DNA from: an uncultured Bacteroidales bacterium
GTDB taxonomy: Bacteria > Bacteroidota > Bacteroidia > Bacteroidales > UBA932
Direction: 5' to 3'
Length of the DNA: 64,000 nucleotides
NCBI GenBank assembly: GCA_934726455.1
Contig: CAKVDS010000004.1
Span: 1 to 64,000, forward strand
The notes beneath the pieces are model-generated. The model saw only the letters and a list, made by a program, of their open reading frames with translations, made no database searches and was not told the DNA's origin. The translations under genes were made by a program, and so were the position numbers. Shown one piece after another: positions 48,538 to 58,153 of the stretch; position 1 is the stretch's first letter; each line of letters starts with the position of its first letter.

Positions 48538-50877
48538 TTATTCATATTGTTCCGGATAGAAGCAATCCCATCCGGTGAGGTCGTCAGTGTCGGAGATAGG
48601 AAGCGGTGAATATTTCCAGTTCTCGTGGTCATAAATCAGAACGCCACCCTTAAGGCCGAGTGCCGAGTTCTCATCGCTATTCATATATTCCAAAAGGGCG
48701 TTATGCTTGTTGGGAGCGTTCTCGTCGCTGTTCTGGGATTTCGTGTCGAACAGAAATATCTGCCCGTTTTTCATGCGTATGACATAATCCACATAGAAAA
48801 GGGACTGCTCGCCACGGACATTTTTGTAAGGGACTGCATAATTCATTATACCGCTGTCACCGTTCTTATACCACCAGTCGATGTATTGTGTATTCTGCTC
48901 CAAGAACTCAGAGAAGTTCACTTCCTGATACGAGGCATTACGTGAAGCGATGAAAGGCAGCAACGCGTGATTCTTCTTGGTGTCATCCACATAGTTTACC
49001 TGTTCGTTATAGACTCTCTCCTCAGGAACCTCCCATTCATAGGAAATCAAATCCCTCTCGGAAGCCTTTCGACGCATATTCATCGTCTGCTTATATGCAT
49101 TCAGAGCGGCGTGAATGACCTCCACGAATTTCGGCCTATTGCCGTGGTACAGTACAATCTTCTTGACATCCGTCTCAAATACATCGAAAAGAGACTCCAT
49201 TGCTTCCTCGATTGCGTTCTCCAACACAGCGAGGCTCTGGTGCTTTTCCCACTCAGACAACTGCTTGAGGCAGAAATCATCAAACACCCGCTTGAGCTCG
49301 GACTCCGTCCGCGCGAACTTCACCTTGCTGCCTACCTCGATGACGCCAAGTTCGTTCAGTATAGGCAAATCCCTAGGGATGTCTATCGAAATGCTCTTTA
49401 CGTCGAAATTGATAAACTTCGATGCTACGGCTCTGTTGTCCGGAGCCTTGTTGTCAAGCGAGAACGATTCCACCGGATCTTCATCACCGAACAAATCAAA
49501 AAGAGAAGGCAGATAGACCTTGGTCCAGCGTTCGGCCATCTGTTGTTTCAGAAACGTCTTGAAACCGGTACCGAGACGCATACGGTCAGAACCTTTCCTC
49601 TCAACATATACTGACTGCAGCTTGACATTATTGAGGTTGGGTCTCCTTCTTGCCGAGAGCTTGGAGATGTAATCCAAGTCGTCCTTCACAATCTGGATCT
49701 TGTCCTTGCTCAAGTCAGTATAGACATATCCCATATTGAGCGCCTCCTTGGAATAGTACTTCTGCTCAGGCATACGCAGTATCCTTCCTATGGTCTGCAT
49801 CGTGAATGTGAAGCTGTCCAGCTTTCTGAATATGAGAAGGACCGCGGCACGAGGGCAATCCCACCCCAGAGCAATCGCCTGTTTGAACAACAGCACCTCG
49901 GTAAGGTTGTCTGGAGCCTCAAGATTAACGAGGTTTTCTTTTTCATTGGAAAGCCAAACAGCAAGTTTTCCGTTTTCCGTCGTGATGTCATGCATCGCAC
50001 GGAGATATTCAATCACCTCCTCCTTGATGGTGTTGTCCTCGGCAGTGTTGGCCTCACTTGAATCATTCGGCAACTGGATGAGCAGCAGAGGGTTTATGCC
50101 TGCTCCTAATTCTTTGTACGCCGCAGCAAGCTCATTCCGCTTGTTCAAGGCTTCTTTTATAAGCCATTGATTAGCTGTAAGCCCGTCGGAACGCGCAATA
50201 TCGATGGCCGGATTCAGGACTATGCCATTTTTTATCATCTCCTCGGCGATGACATCCTCACGCAACACGTTCACCATTTCGTCGCCGGTAGTGATAGGAG
50301 TCGCAGAAATACGGATCTCCAGTTTCGGATTGATGTTCTGAAGAACTTTCTCGCACTTCTTGGCATTCTTCGTCCCGAACATATGCTCCTCATCAATCAC
50401 GACCACAATCGGGATGTGGTTGTCTTCCTGAGTCCTCCTCGTGATGTCGTATAGAGAAGCCGAGTTCTCGGTCTCACGAATCATCACGGCATTGTCCTTG
50501 TTGATGCTCTCCCAGTTCACAAACAGAATCTCTCCGTGCCGTATGTAGCTCTCGCTGGAGTGATCAAGTTCATCATATATGAGGGGCTGAAGGATGCGGG
50601 TTTCGGTGAAGAAGTTCTTCATCTTGAAATAGCTCTGCTCGTGAAGCTTATTTGGGGCTATCCAGATGAGGGCGACCCTGTCATAATTGCAGTCTGTACG
50701 TTCAGGCAGCTCGCTGACCAGACGCCCGAGCATCTCGGAAGCCATCACTGTCTTTCCGGAACCTGTGGGAGCCTTGAACACGAGTTTCTTTCTCTGACCG
50801 GTGCTGTTGAGCAGTTTTATTGTCTTTGAGACAAGTTCGTTTACCGCTGTCTCCTGATATTTGACTTGCTTAAGCAT
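48538..50877 (-). CDS. res: Type III restriction endonuclease subunit Res
   Basis: 779 residues. Walker A 'APTGSGKTVMA' (about 36-46), the helicase motif II as DEEH (162-165) and motif VI 'QTIGRILRMPEQ' form a superfamily 2 translocase. A PD-(D/E)XK-like nuclease is at the C-terminus ('YVDYVIRMKNGQIFLFDTKS'). It cleaves DNA after ATP-driven communication between two unmethylated sites, together with Mod. It follows mod by 2 bases. No disruption is seen. Confidence 0.9.
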   Translation of the reverse strand: MLKQVKYQETAVNELVSKTIKLLNSTGQRKKLVFKAPTGSGKTVMASEMLGRLVSELPERTDCNYDRVALIWIAPNKLHEQSYFKMKNFFTETRILQPLIYDELDHSSESYIRHGEILFVNWESINKDNAVMIRETENSASLYDITRRTQEDNHIPIVVVIDEEHMFGTKNAKKCEKVLQNINPKLEIRISATPITTGDEMVNVLREDVIAEEMIKNGIVLNPAIDIARSDGLTANQWLIKEALNKRNELAAAYKELGAGINPLLLIQLPNDSSEANTAEDNTIKEEVIEYLRAMHDITTENGKLAVWLSNEKENLVNLEAPDNLTEVLLFKQAIALGWDCPRAAVLLIFRKLDSFTFTMQTIGRILRMPEQKYYSKEALNMGYVYTDLSKDKIQIVKDDLDYISKLSARRRPNLNNVKLQSVYVERKGSDRMRLGTGFKTFLKQQMAERWTKVYLPSLFDLFGDEDPVESFSLDNKAPDNRAVASKFINFDVKSISIDIPRDLPILNELGVIEVGSKVKFARTESELKRVFDDFCLKQLSEWEKHQSLAVLENAIEEAMESLFDVFETDVKKIVLYHGNRPKFVEVIHAALNAYKQTMNMRRKASERDLISYEWEVPEERVYNEQVNYVDDTKKNHALLPFIASRNASYQEVNFSEFLEQNTQYIDWWYKNGDSGIMNYAVPYKNVRGEQSLFYVDYVIRMKNGQIFLFDTKSQNSDENAPNKHNALLEYMNSDENSALGLKGGVLIYDHENWKYSPLPISDTDDLTGWDCFYPEQYE

Positions 50878-50879
50878 AA

Positions 50880-52706
50880 CTATTCCTCCCCGAAAATCAG
50901 ATTCAACTCACCGCCTCCGTCTCCGTCTTCATTCAATTCCAGTGATGTCCCGTCACCGACAGTGCCATCCAGAAACTTTGTCTTTCTCTTAGGCAGGACT
51001 TTCTGGTAGGCATTGTATATCGCCGCCGGAAGGGCGCATAATTCGACCTTGTCCAAGACATCAACGAATTCATCATCATAGGCATAATTGCCCGGAGCGA
51101 AGACATAGATAAGAATCTTGCCGTCCACATTCATCTTTGAAATCTCCTCGGCAAATGCCGGAACCGCCAATTCGTTGTAGATGACAAGCATACGTCTGTT
51201 ATTATCCTCAAAGTACCTTGACACAGAAGCCTTGAGTTTGAGGCTTCCGAAAGTCTTGACTTCCCGGTAGATGTCCTCCTTGATGCAGAGCATGTCTGTC
51301 GCGGCATATACCAACTGGCGCATATTCCTGCTTGTGCGGTCACGCCCAATGAAATCTGTCTTGTAATAGCGGAGCGTATTGGCCGTCAATCCAGGCACTT
51401 CTTCACCTTTCGGAGTCGTATACCCGTTGATAACACGCTTGTTGCGCTCGTATGTCACCTCTTCGCAGATGTGGTTTTCGTTGTTGGTTACGAGTATGCA
51501 CTTTCTGTGTCCTTCATCCTCGGCGTTGAGCTTCATCGTAGCATGCAAAGTTGTGCCGGAGCCCGCAAAGAAGTCGAGGATGGTAAGCCTTGTGTAATGA
51601 GGATTTGAAATTTTCAAAAGATATTGGATTAAAGACAAGGGCTTCGGAAATCCAAAAGCTTTTTCTCCAAATATAATTGTAATGTCCTTTGTACCGTCTT
51701 GCGTCATACCAACACTTTCATTGATATATGAACTTACAGTTGTATAACCAAACCTGTCCCCTAGTTTTGCTTCGTCATCTTCTTTCCAATACCTCAATAC
51801 AGGTTTAGATATATTTAAAAAATCATAATCGCCAGGAAATACGATGCGATCTTGTTTGTAATATATTTCAAATGTTTCTTTGGTTATCGCCCATGTTCTA
51901 TTGGGATTTGCAGGATATTCTATCTTGTTTTTGGGATTGATGATTGTAAAAAAGCTATTAGGCCTTTCTATTGCCGTTGTTTGTTTTGTTAAATCATGCA
52001 CTCTCCACGGTCTATTTGGAAAATCTTGTGTTTCATAATACTTGCGAGTTTCTTTCTGTATGCCAGCAACATAGTTGATATTAGCATAACACAAAACCCA
52101 CTCATAGTCTTGAGACAAATAATGAGGGACATCTGATTTAGCCGTTCTCTTTCTCCAAGGAATAGTGGCAACAAATTTTTCTTGCCCGAAAATCTCATCA
52201 CACAACAACTTCAATTGCGCCTGCTCATTGTCGTCAATCGAAATAAAGATAACCCCTCTGTCTGACAGCAATTGTTTGGCAATCTTCAGCCGCTTATTCA
52301 TAAACGACAGCCACTTGCTGTGTCTGAATGAATCCTCTGAATCCACAAAGGAGTCGTTATAGACAAAGTCCTTGTTTCCCGTATTGTACGGCGGATCGAT
52401 GTAGATGACATCTATCTTCCCGGCGTGGGTGTAAGAAAGCGCAGTCAAGGCCTCCAGATTGTCTCCCTCAATGAGAATATGGTTAGGAGCGTCAGGGGCA
52501 TCACTGATGATTGCACGTTCCTTGACCTCAGTCAGGACCGGAAGCTCATCCCTCAGCCGTTCCTCGACCTCCTCCGGCTTGTCCTCCCAGACGAGCCCGT
52601 ATTTTTTATGTGTCTTGAGAAGTTCTATGAGCGCCGATTTCTCGTCATTGCTCAATCCTTCAATTTGATGAATCTTGCCTATCAGTTCCAGTTTATTAAT
52701 GCCCAT
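50880..52706 (-). CDS. mod: Type III DNA-methyltransferase subunit Mod
   Basis: 608 residues from MGINKLELIGKIHQIEGLSN. A GTG 13 codons upstream is possible, but homologues begin here. Motif IV 'DPPYNTG' (104-110) precedes motif I 'FFAGSGTTLHA' (379-389), the beta-class order of type III N6-adenine methyltransferases. The target recognition region lies between them. The DNA of that segment (about 51600-52180) is visibly A/T-rich compared with both flanks, as if the recognition domain had been exchanged. Confidence 0.9.
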   Translation of the reverse strand: MGINKLELIGKIHQIEGLSNDEKSALIELLKTHKKYGLVWEDKPEEVEERLRDELPVLTEVKERAIISDAPDAPNHILIEGDNLEALTALSYTHAGKIDVIYIDPPYNTGNKDFVYNDSFVDSEDSFRHSKWLSFMNKRLKIAKQLLSDRGVIFISIDDNEQAQLKLLCDEIFGQEKFVATIPWRKRTAKSDVPHYLSQDYEWVLCYANINYVAGIQKETRKYYETQDFPNRPWRVHDLTKQTTAIERPNSFFTIINPKNKIEYPANPNRTWAITKETFEIYYKQDRIVFPGDYDFLNISKPVLRYWKEDDEAKLGDRFGYTTVSSYINESVGMTQDGTKDITIIFGEKAFGFPKPLSLIQYLLKISNPHYTRLTILDFFAGSGTTLHATMKLNAEDEGHRKCILVTNNENHICEEVTYERNKRVINGYTTPKGEEVPGLTANTLRYYKTDFIGRDRTSRNMRQLVYAATDMLCIKEDIYREVKTFGSLKLKASVSRYFEDNNRRMLVIYNELAVPAFAEEISKMNVDGKILIYVFAPGNYAYDDEFVDVLDKVELCALPAAIYNAYQKVLPKRKTKFLDGTVGDGTSLELNEDGDGGGELNLIFGEE

Positions 52707-52818
52707 TATCAAATTCTTATAATTGGTTTCATCGTCCTGCAACACTTCCGCACGGCCAAAGCCAAGAACATCTCCCGATGATGCCCCGCGCCATTTGCGG
52801 AATGCTTGCTACTCAACG

Positions 52819-52826
52819 CAAATATA
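52819..52826 (-). promoter_or_regulatory. -7 promoter box of the mod-res operon
   Basis: TATATTTG on the minus strand with a TTGG element about 18 bases upstream, leaving a leader of about 105 bases. A 12-bp palindrome GGCAAATTTGCC at 52860-52871 lies just upstream of the promoter and could bind a regulator. Confidence 0.55.
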
Positions 52827-52950
52827 GCAATTATCGCAACGCCCCCAACCTCCATGGGCGGCAAATTTGCCCCCGGCGCTTCTCCTCCCTTTCCGCGAGC
52901 CCCACTCCTTCCCCTCCCCCACCAAGTCAAGGCCCGGCACCACAGCCCGT

Positions 52951-53034
52951 CCCGTACAGAAAGGGCCCCGGTTTCTGCACGGGACTGCCGTGCAACCGCC
53001 TCCCGTACAGAATTGCCCCTGTTTTCTGTACCGG
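52951..53034. repeat. Pair of REP-like hairpin repeats between mod and the right AAA ATPase
   Basis: Unit A, 52951-52983: CCCGTACAGAAA pairs with TTTCTGCACGGG (one mismatch) around a GGGCCC core. Unit B, 53002-53034: CCCGTACAGAA pairs with TTCTGTACCGG. Between them GCACGG/CCGTGC (52977-52993) can form an alternative stem. The units start 51 bases apart. They lie in a 570-base gap between divergent genes that otherwise holds two promoters and an A/C-rich stretch (53035-53130) nearly without T on the plus strand. No coding use is seen. Confidence 0.6.
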
Positions 53035-53216
53035 ACAGCAGCAACGCAACGTACCGCCAAACAACGCCACACACCACAACGCGACACAGCGCCATACGGC
53101 ACAACGTGCCATTGCCGCAAATGAGATACCTCAAAAGTTGGCAGTAAAATACCACAAAAGTTAGTTGCAAAATAGCACATTTAATAGCATTAAACATGCA
53201 CAAATATTAGTTTTTA

Positions 53217-53248
53217 TTTGCAGATATAGCTGAATGTCATTACTTTTG
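53217..53248 (+). promoter_or_regulatory. Promoter of the right AAA ATPase gene
   Basis: A full Bacteroidota promoter: TTTG (53217-53220), 20 bases, TACTTTTG (53241-53248). The start codon is 27 bases downstream. Confidence 0.75.
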
Positions 53249-53275
53249 CACATATGATTAAAACACGGCTACAGT

Positions 53276-54568
53276 ATGAGTTATTTACATAGGATTGCGG
53301 ACATTCAACTGGCGGAGCGTCTTGAGGCATTTGGGGCTGTTCTGATAGAGGGGCCCAAGTGGTGCGGAAAGACAACAACTGCGGAGCAAATGAGCAAAAG
53401 TGTCATCAAAATGCAGGATACGGAGATGCAGGAAGAATATGCAGCTACCGCCGCCTCAAAACCATCCTTATTGTTGGTGGGTGAAACACCTCGCCTTATA
53501 GACGAATGGCAGGATGCTCCTGTTCTTTGGGATGCTGTGCGAACCATGGTAGACAAGCGGCAAGCGCCAGGACAGTTTATTCTTACAGGGTCTACTGTCA
53601 TTGACAGAAGTAAAATTCATCATTCTGGTACGGGTAGAATATCACGAATGAAGATGTTGCCAATGAGTTTATGGGAATCGGGCGAATCTAACGGAAAGAT
53701 TTCAATAAAGGATCTGTTCGACAATCAAGACCTGGACATAGACGGCATTACTTCAGATATGAAAATTGAAGATCTGATTTATGCCGCTTGTCGCGGCGGA
53801 TGGCCAGCATTTCTCAATTTGAGGAGTGACAAGGCGAAGTTGCTGATCGCACGCAACTATGTAGACGCCATCTGTAGAGACGATATCTCAAGGGTAGATG
53901 GCGTACAAAGGGATGAACGGACCACTCGTGCCATATTACGTTCTTATGCCCGCAACATCTCAACATTGGCAAAGAATACTGCTCTATTAGCTGATGTAAC
54001 TGCCTCTGGAGAAGTTTCACTTTCGATGAGTGCGTTTGAGGATTATATAACCTCCCTCAACAAATTGTTTGTTATTGATAACATTGATGCGTGGTGTCCT
54101 TCCGTCCGGAGCAAGACGGCAATTCGAAGTGGTATAAAACGGGCTTTTGCAGACCCGTCCATTGCAATTGCAGCCTTAGGACTTTCCCCAGAAGCATTGA
54201 TGACTCAGTTCAAGACCTTTGGCTTTATCTTTGAACAGATGTGCGCGAGAGATCTACGGGCTTATACTCCAGGCTTTGGCAATCATTTGTCATACTATCG
54301 CGATCGCTATGGGCTGGAAGCAGACCTCGTACTTCATCTTGATGATGAACGCTATGCATTAATAGAATGTAAACTTGGCAGTCGTGAAATAGAAGAAGGA
54401 GCCAAGCATCTTTTGAAAATAAAAAGACTTGTTCAAGAGCATAACAAAACAGAAAAGCAGGTGCCGTTGCGCGAACCCGACTTGATGATTGTTATGACTG
54501 GTGGCAGCATGGCTTACACACGCCCAGACGGAGTCAAAGTAATACCACTAGCATGCTTGAAAGATTAG
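53276..54568 (+). CDS. AAA ATPase with DUF4143 C-terminal domain (right copy)
   Basis: 430 residues, the same length as the left copy and about half identical by eye. Walker A is 'IEGPKWCGKTTTAEQ' (25-39), then 'LIDEWQDAPVLWDAV', 'FILTGSTVIDRSK', 'MKMLPMSLWESGES', and the C-terminal 'GLEADLVLHLDDERYALIEC' core. Base composition is lower in GC than the core genes. Its 3' end abuts a truncated helicase gene on the other strand, suggesting that this gene's arrival cut the helicase. Function unknown; the family is frequent in variable regions. Confidence 0.85.
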   Translation: MSYLHRIADIQLAERLEAFGAVLIEGPKWCGKTTTAEQMSKSVIKMQDTEMQEEYAATAASKPSLLLVGETPRLIDEWQDAPVLWDAVRTMVDKRQAPGQFILTGSTVIDRSKIHHSGTGRISRMKMLPMSLWESGESNGKISIKDLFDNQDLDIDGITSDMKIEDLIYAACRGGWPAFLNLRSDKAKLLIARNYVDAICRDDISRVDGVQRDERTTRAILRSYARNISTLAKNTALLADVTASGEVSLSMSAFEDYITSLNKLFVIDNIDAWCPSVRSKTAIRSGIKRAFADPSIAIAALGLSPEALMTQFKTFGFIFEQMCARDLRAYTPGFGNHLSYYRDRYGLEADLVLHLDDERYALIECKLGSREIEEGAKHLLKIKRLVQEHNKTEKQVPLREPDLMIVMTGGSMAYTRPDGVKVIPLACLKD

Positions 54569-54828
54569 GAATTCGAAGTCTGTACCATAAAGGTCGCGTT
54601 CTCTATTAAGTTTAGGTATGAAGAACTCCCTTTTCTCCTTGGTGTGACCTTCGCTTACAAATGTCGGAGAAGTAAAGATGAACCTCAGTTGTTCCACCTT
54701 TTCCAGCTCTTCTTTGAGAGCTTCAAAGGCGTAGATAGAAAAAGATGCGGCCGCAATACTTATGCGACCTCCATCGGATATCCGAACTTGTCGAGGATAA
54801 TTTGCTTGAGCAGAACTTTATTTATCAT
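54569..54828 (-). pseudogene. N-terminal remnant of a PLD-like/SNF2-type helicase
   Basis: On the minus strand a start (ATG at 54828, 'MINKVLLKQIILDK') shifts frame at about 54770-54790 into 'VRISDGGRISIAAASFSIYA', 'ELEKVEQLRFIFTSPTF' and 'KREFFIPKLNRERDLYGTDF'. These match the phospholipase-D-like N-terminus of large SNF2/DEAD helicases found in Bacteroidota defence regions. About 85 of roughly 1000 residues remain. The match ends exactly where the AAA ATPase gene ends, and the rest of the helicase is absent. Confidence 0.7.
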
Positions 54829-54944
54829 ACATCATTAAAATACCATTTTATATTTTATTGCAAAGATGTAAAATCACATTTTAATAAGCAAACTTTTCAT
54901 ACTATTCGACATTCCTCCCGAAACCTGCATTGAAGTAAAAAACA

Positions 54945-54972
54945 CAAAAAAGCCGGCTGAAAACCAGCCGGC
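54945..54972 (-). terminator. Terminator of gapA
   Basis: GCCGGCTG (54952-54959) pairs with CAGCCGGC (54965-54972); on the minus strand it is followed by TTTTTT. Confidence 0.85.
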
Positions 54973-54994
54973 CTTACTTGCGATGAAGCGGAAA

Positions 54995-56011
<1,017 letters not shown>

Positions 56012-56053
56012 TTATAAAATCTTTTACTATACTTCTAACCGTAAAAGGCGCTG

Positions 56054-56061
56054 CAAATTTA
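56054..56061 (-). promoter_or_regulatory. -7 promoter box of gapA
   Basis: TAAATTTG on the minus strand, leaving a leader of roughly 55 bases. Confidence 0.65.
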
Positions 56062-56085
56062 TCAATTTTTCTATTGAAAATCAAT

Positions 56086-56093
56086 TATCTTTG
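56086..56093 (+). promoter_or_regulatory. -7 promoter box of surE-lpxB
   Basis: TATCTTTG, 14 bases before the surE start codon. Confidence 0.65.
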
Positions 56094-56107
56094 TACAAAA
56101 ATTCACA

Positions 56108-56935
56108 ATGAAGATAATAATCACCAACGATGACGGCTACAAATCCAAGGGACTTCAGGTCCTGACCGGCATCATGCGCCGTTTCGGAGACCTTACGGTA
56201 GTGGCTCCCAAAGCCCCCCAGAGCGGGATGTCGATGGCAGTATCGATGGGGCACAGGCCGATCGCCGTCAAGAAACTCTCTGAAGAGCCGGGGCTTGAGC
56301 GATGGTATCTGGACGGGACGCCTGCCAGCTGCGTCAAGTTCGCCCTTGACAACATACTCTGGCCGCAGAACGCCGACCTTGTGGTGAGCGGAATAAACCA
56401 CGGAAGCAACGCAGCCACGGCGGCCATTTATTCCGGCACGATAGGCGCCGCCATGGAAGGTGCCGTCAACGGAGTGATGTCCATAGGGGTAAGCCTCGAC
56501 AGCTACGACCCGGAAGCTGACTTCTCCGCAATAGAAAAGATGCTGCCGGACATAATCGGACAACTTCTCGACAGAAAGGAGCACCGCTTCGGCCAACTCT
56601 ACAACATCAACTTCCCCGCCCTCCCCGCAGACAAGATCAAGGGGGTCCGCTTCTGCCACATGGGCAAGGGGCACTGGGAGAAAGAATATCGGCCTTATGC
56701 CGAATTCCTCGCAGAAAGAGGGATGGAGCCGGACGAAGCCGCCAAGAGCTACCTGGCCCGCCTCGAAGAAGGCGAGAGCGTCTATGTGATGGCCGGAGAC
56801 TTCACCGACAACGGGGACAATGTCTACCCTGCCGACCACCAGCTGCTTGAGCAAGGCTACATCACCATCACGCCCCACAACATCGACAACACCGACGAGC
56901 AGGAACTCCGCAGACTATGCGATACTACCTTATAG
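56108..56935 (+). CDS. surE: 5'/3'-nucleotidase SurE
   Basis: 275 residues. The metal site begins 'IIITNDDGYKSKGLQ' (Asp8, Asp9) and continues with 'PQSGMSMAVS' and 'VVSGINHGSNAATAAIYSGT', the SurE signatures. It dephosphorylates nucleoside monophosphates. It overlaps lpxB by 19 bases. Confidence 0.94.
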   Translation: MKIIITNDDGYKSKGLQVLTGIMRRFGDLTVVAPKAPQSGMSMAVSMGHRPIAVKKLSEEPGLERWYLDGTPASCVKFALDNILWPQNADLVVSGINHGSNAATAAIYSGTIGAAMEGAVNGVMSIGVSLDSYDPEADFSAIEKMLPDIIGQLLDRKEHRFGQLYNINFPALPADKIKGVRFCHMGKGHWEKEYRPYAEFLAERGMEPDEAAKSYLARLEEGESVYVMAGDFTDNGDNVYPADHQLLEQGYITITPHNIDNTDEQELRRLCDTTL

Positions 56936-58062
56936 CCGGAGAGGCTTCCGGCGACCTGCACGGGAGCAATCTCATCAGAGGCCTCGCTGCCGAAGACCCG
57001 CAGGCGGCTTTCAGATTCCGCGGAGGAGACCTCATGCTTGAGGCCGCCCGGGAAAGCGGCGCCGGATGCGAACTTGTGAGGCACTACCGCGACGGGGCCG
57101 TGATGGGGCTCGCCGAAGTCCTCTCCAAAGGGTTCAAGCTTCTGGGAGACCTCAAGCGGTGCGAAGAAGACATCCTCGCATGGAGGCCTGATGTCGTGGT
57201 CCTCATAGACTACCCCGGCTTCAACATGAAAGTGGCGGAGTTCTGCCACCGGAAAGGGCTCAAGGTATTCTACTACATAGCCCCAAAGACATGGGCCTCG
57301 CGTGAAGGACGCAACAAACAGCTCAAAGACTACGTCGATAAACTCTTCATCGTCTTCCCGTTTGAAATCCCATATTTCACATCAAAGGGAATCCCGTTCA
57401 TATATGAAGGCAACCCGCTCGTGGACGCCGTGGACACACACCAGTACACACGCCCCGAAACCGGCAAGTACATAGCCATGCTCGCCGGCTCCAGAAAGGC
57501 CGAGATTTCCAGGATGATGCCGGTCCTGATGCAGGTGGCGGACAGGCTTTCAAGCCTCGACAAGTACCGGGACTGGAAATTCATCGTGGCCGGAGCCCCG
57601 TCCAGAAGCGAGAGCGACTACAGGCCATACATTGGCGAAAGGAAAAACGTGAAACTCGTATTCAGCCGCACCTACGACGTTCTGAAATACGCGGAAGCCG
57701 CCGTCATAAATTCAGGCACGGCATCCCTCGAGGCGGCCCTGATCGGCACGCCCCAGTTGGTCGGCTGGAACACATCAGCGCTCACATGGTTCGCCGCCAG
57801 GCACATCCTGCATGTCCAGGACCACATCAAGTACATATCACTCGGAAACCTGTGCCTCGACAGGCCGGTGTTCAAAGAGTTCATCCAGGACGATTTCAAT
57901 CCGGACAATGTCTGCACGGAACTCAGGAGAATCCTTGAAGACGGGCAGTACAAGGAAAGCATGGAAAATGGCTACCGGGAAATCCGCGAATCCCTCGGCG
58001 GCAGCGGCGCCTCACGGAAAGTGGCGGCCGCAATGATAAAAGAACTGAAAAGGCAGCCCTGA
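56917..58062 (+). CDS. lpxB: Lipid-A-disaccharide synthase
   Basis: 381 residues starting MRYYLIAGEASGDLHGSNLI, the LpxB opening. 'VVLIDYPGFNMKVAEFC', 'FYYIAPKTWASREGRNKQL' and 'FEIPYFTSKGIPFIYEGNPL' are further family motifs (GT19). It joins UDP-diacylglucosamine and lipid X into the lipid A disaccharide at the inner membrane. It originally appears to have been convergent with yggS, judging from the yggS fragment just downstream. Confidence 0.95.
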   Translation: MRYYLIAGEASGDLHGSNLIRGLAAEDPQAAFRFRGGDLMLEAARESGAGCELVRHYRDGAVMGLAEVLSKGFKLLGDLKRCEEDILAWRPDVVVLIDYPGFNMKVAEFCHRKGLKVFYYIAPKTWASREGRNKQLKDYVDKLFIVFPFEIPYFTSKGIPFIYEGNPLVDAVDTHQYTRPETGKYIAMLAGSRKAEISRMMPVLMQVADRLSSLDKYRDWKFIVAGAPSRSESDYRPYIGERKNVKLVFSRTYDVLKYAEAAVINSGTASLEAALIGTPQLVGWNTSALTWFAARHILHVQDHIKYISLGNLCLDRPVFKEFIQDDFNPDNVCTELRRILEDGQYKESMENGYREIRESLGGSGASRKVAAAMIKELKRQP

Positions 58063-58085
58063 AACCAGAGGAGTTGCCTTTAGCC

Positions 58086-58130
58086 TCAATACTGCCTCTC
58101 GCCGAAGATAGCCATGCCGATACGGACCAT
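58086..58130 (-). pseudogene. 45-bp duplicate of the 3' end of yggS
   Basis: The stretch matches 62413-62457 with 42 of 45 identical bases, in the same orientation, and still encodes '[14 protein letters not shown]' and the stop. The full gene reads '[14 protein letters not shown]'. Similarity ends abruptly upstream of 'MVRIG'. The 4.3-kb segment between the two copies is therefore flanked by a direct repeat of a target-gene end. Confidence 0.85.
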
Positions 58131-58153
58131 GACTAGGCTCGTCAGTTTAAATG

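Noticed and set aside
52951..53034. Hairpin pair as a CRISPR array
   Set aside because: Only two units, each palindromic and unequal, with no spacers of uniform length and no cas genes nearby.
52778..53203. Several open frames on both strands in the gap between mod and the right ATPase
   Set aside because: They translate the hairpin repeats and the A/C-rich stretch into Pro/Thr/His- or Cys/Trp-rich sequence with no conserved look.
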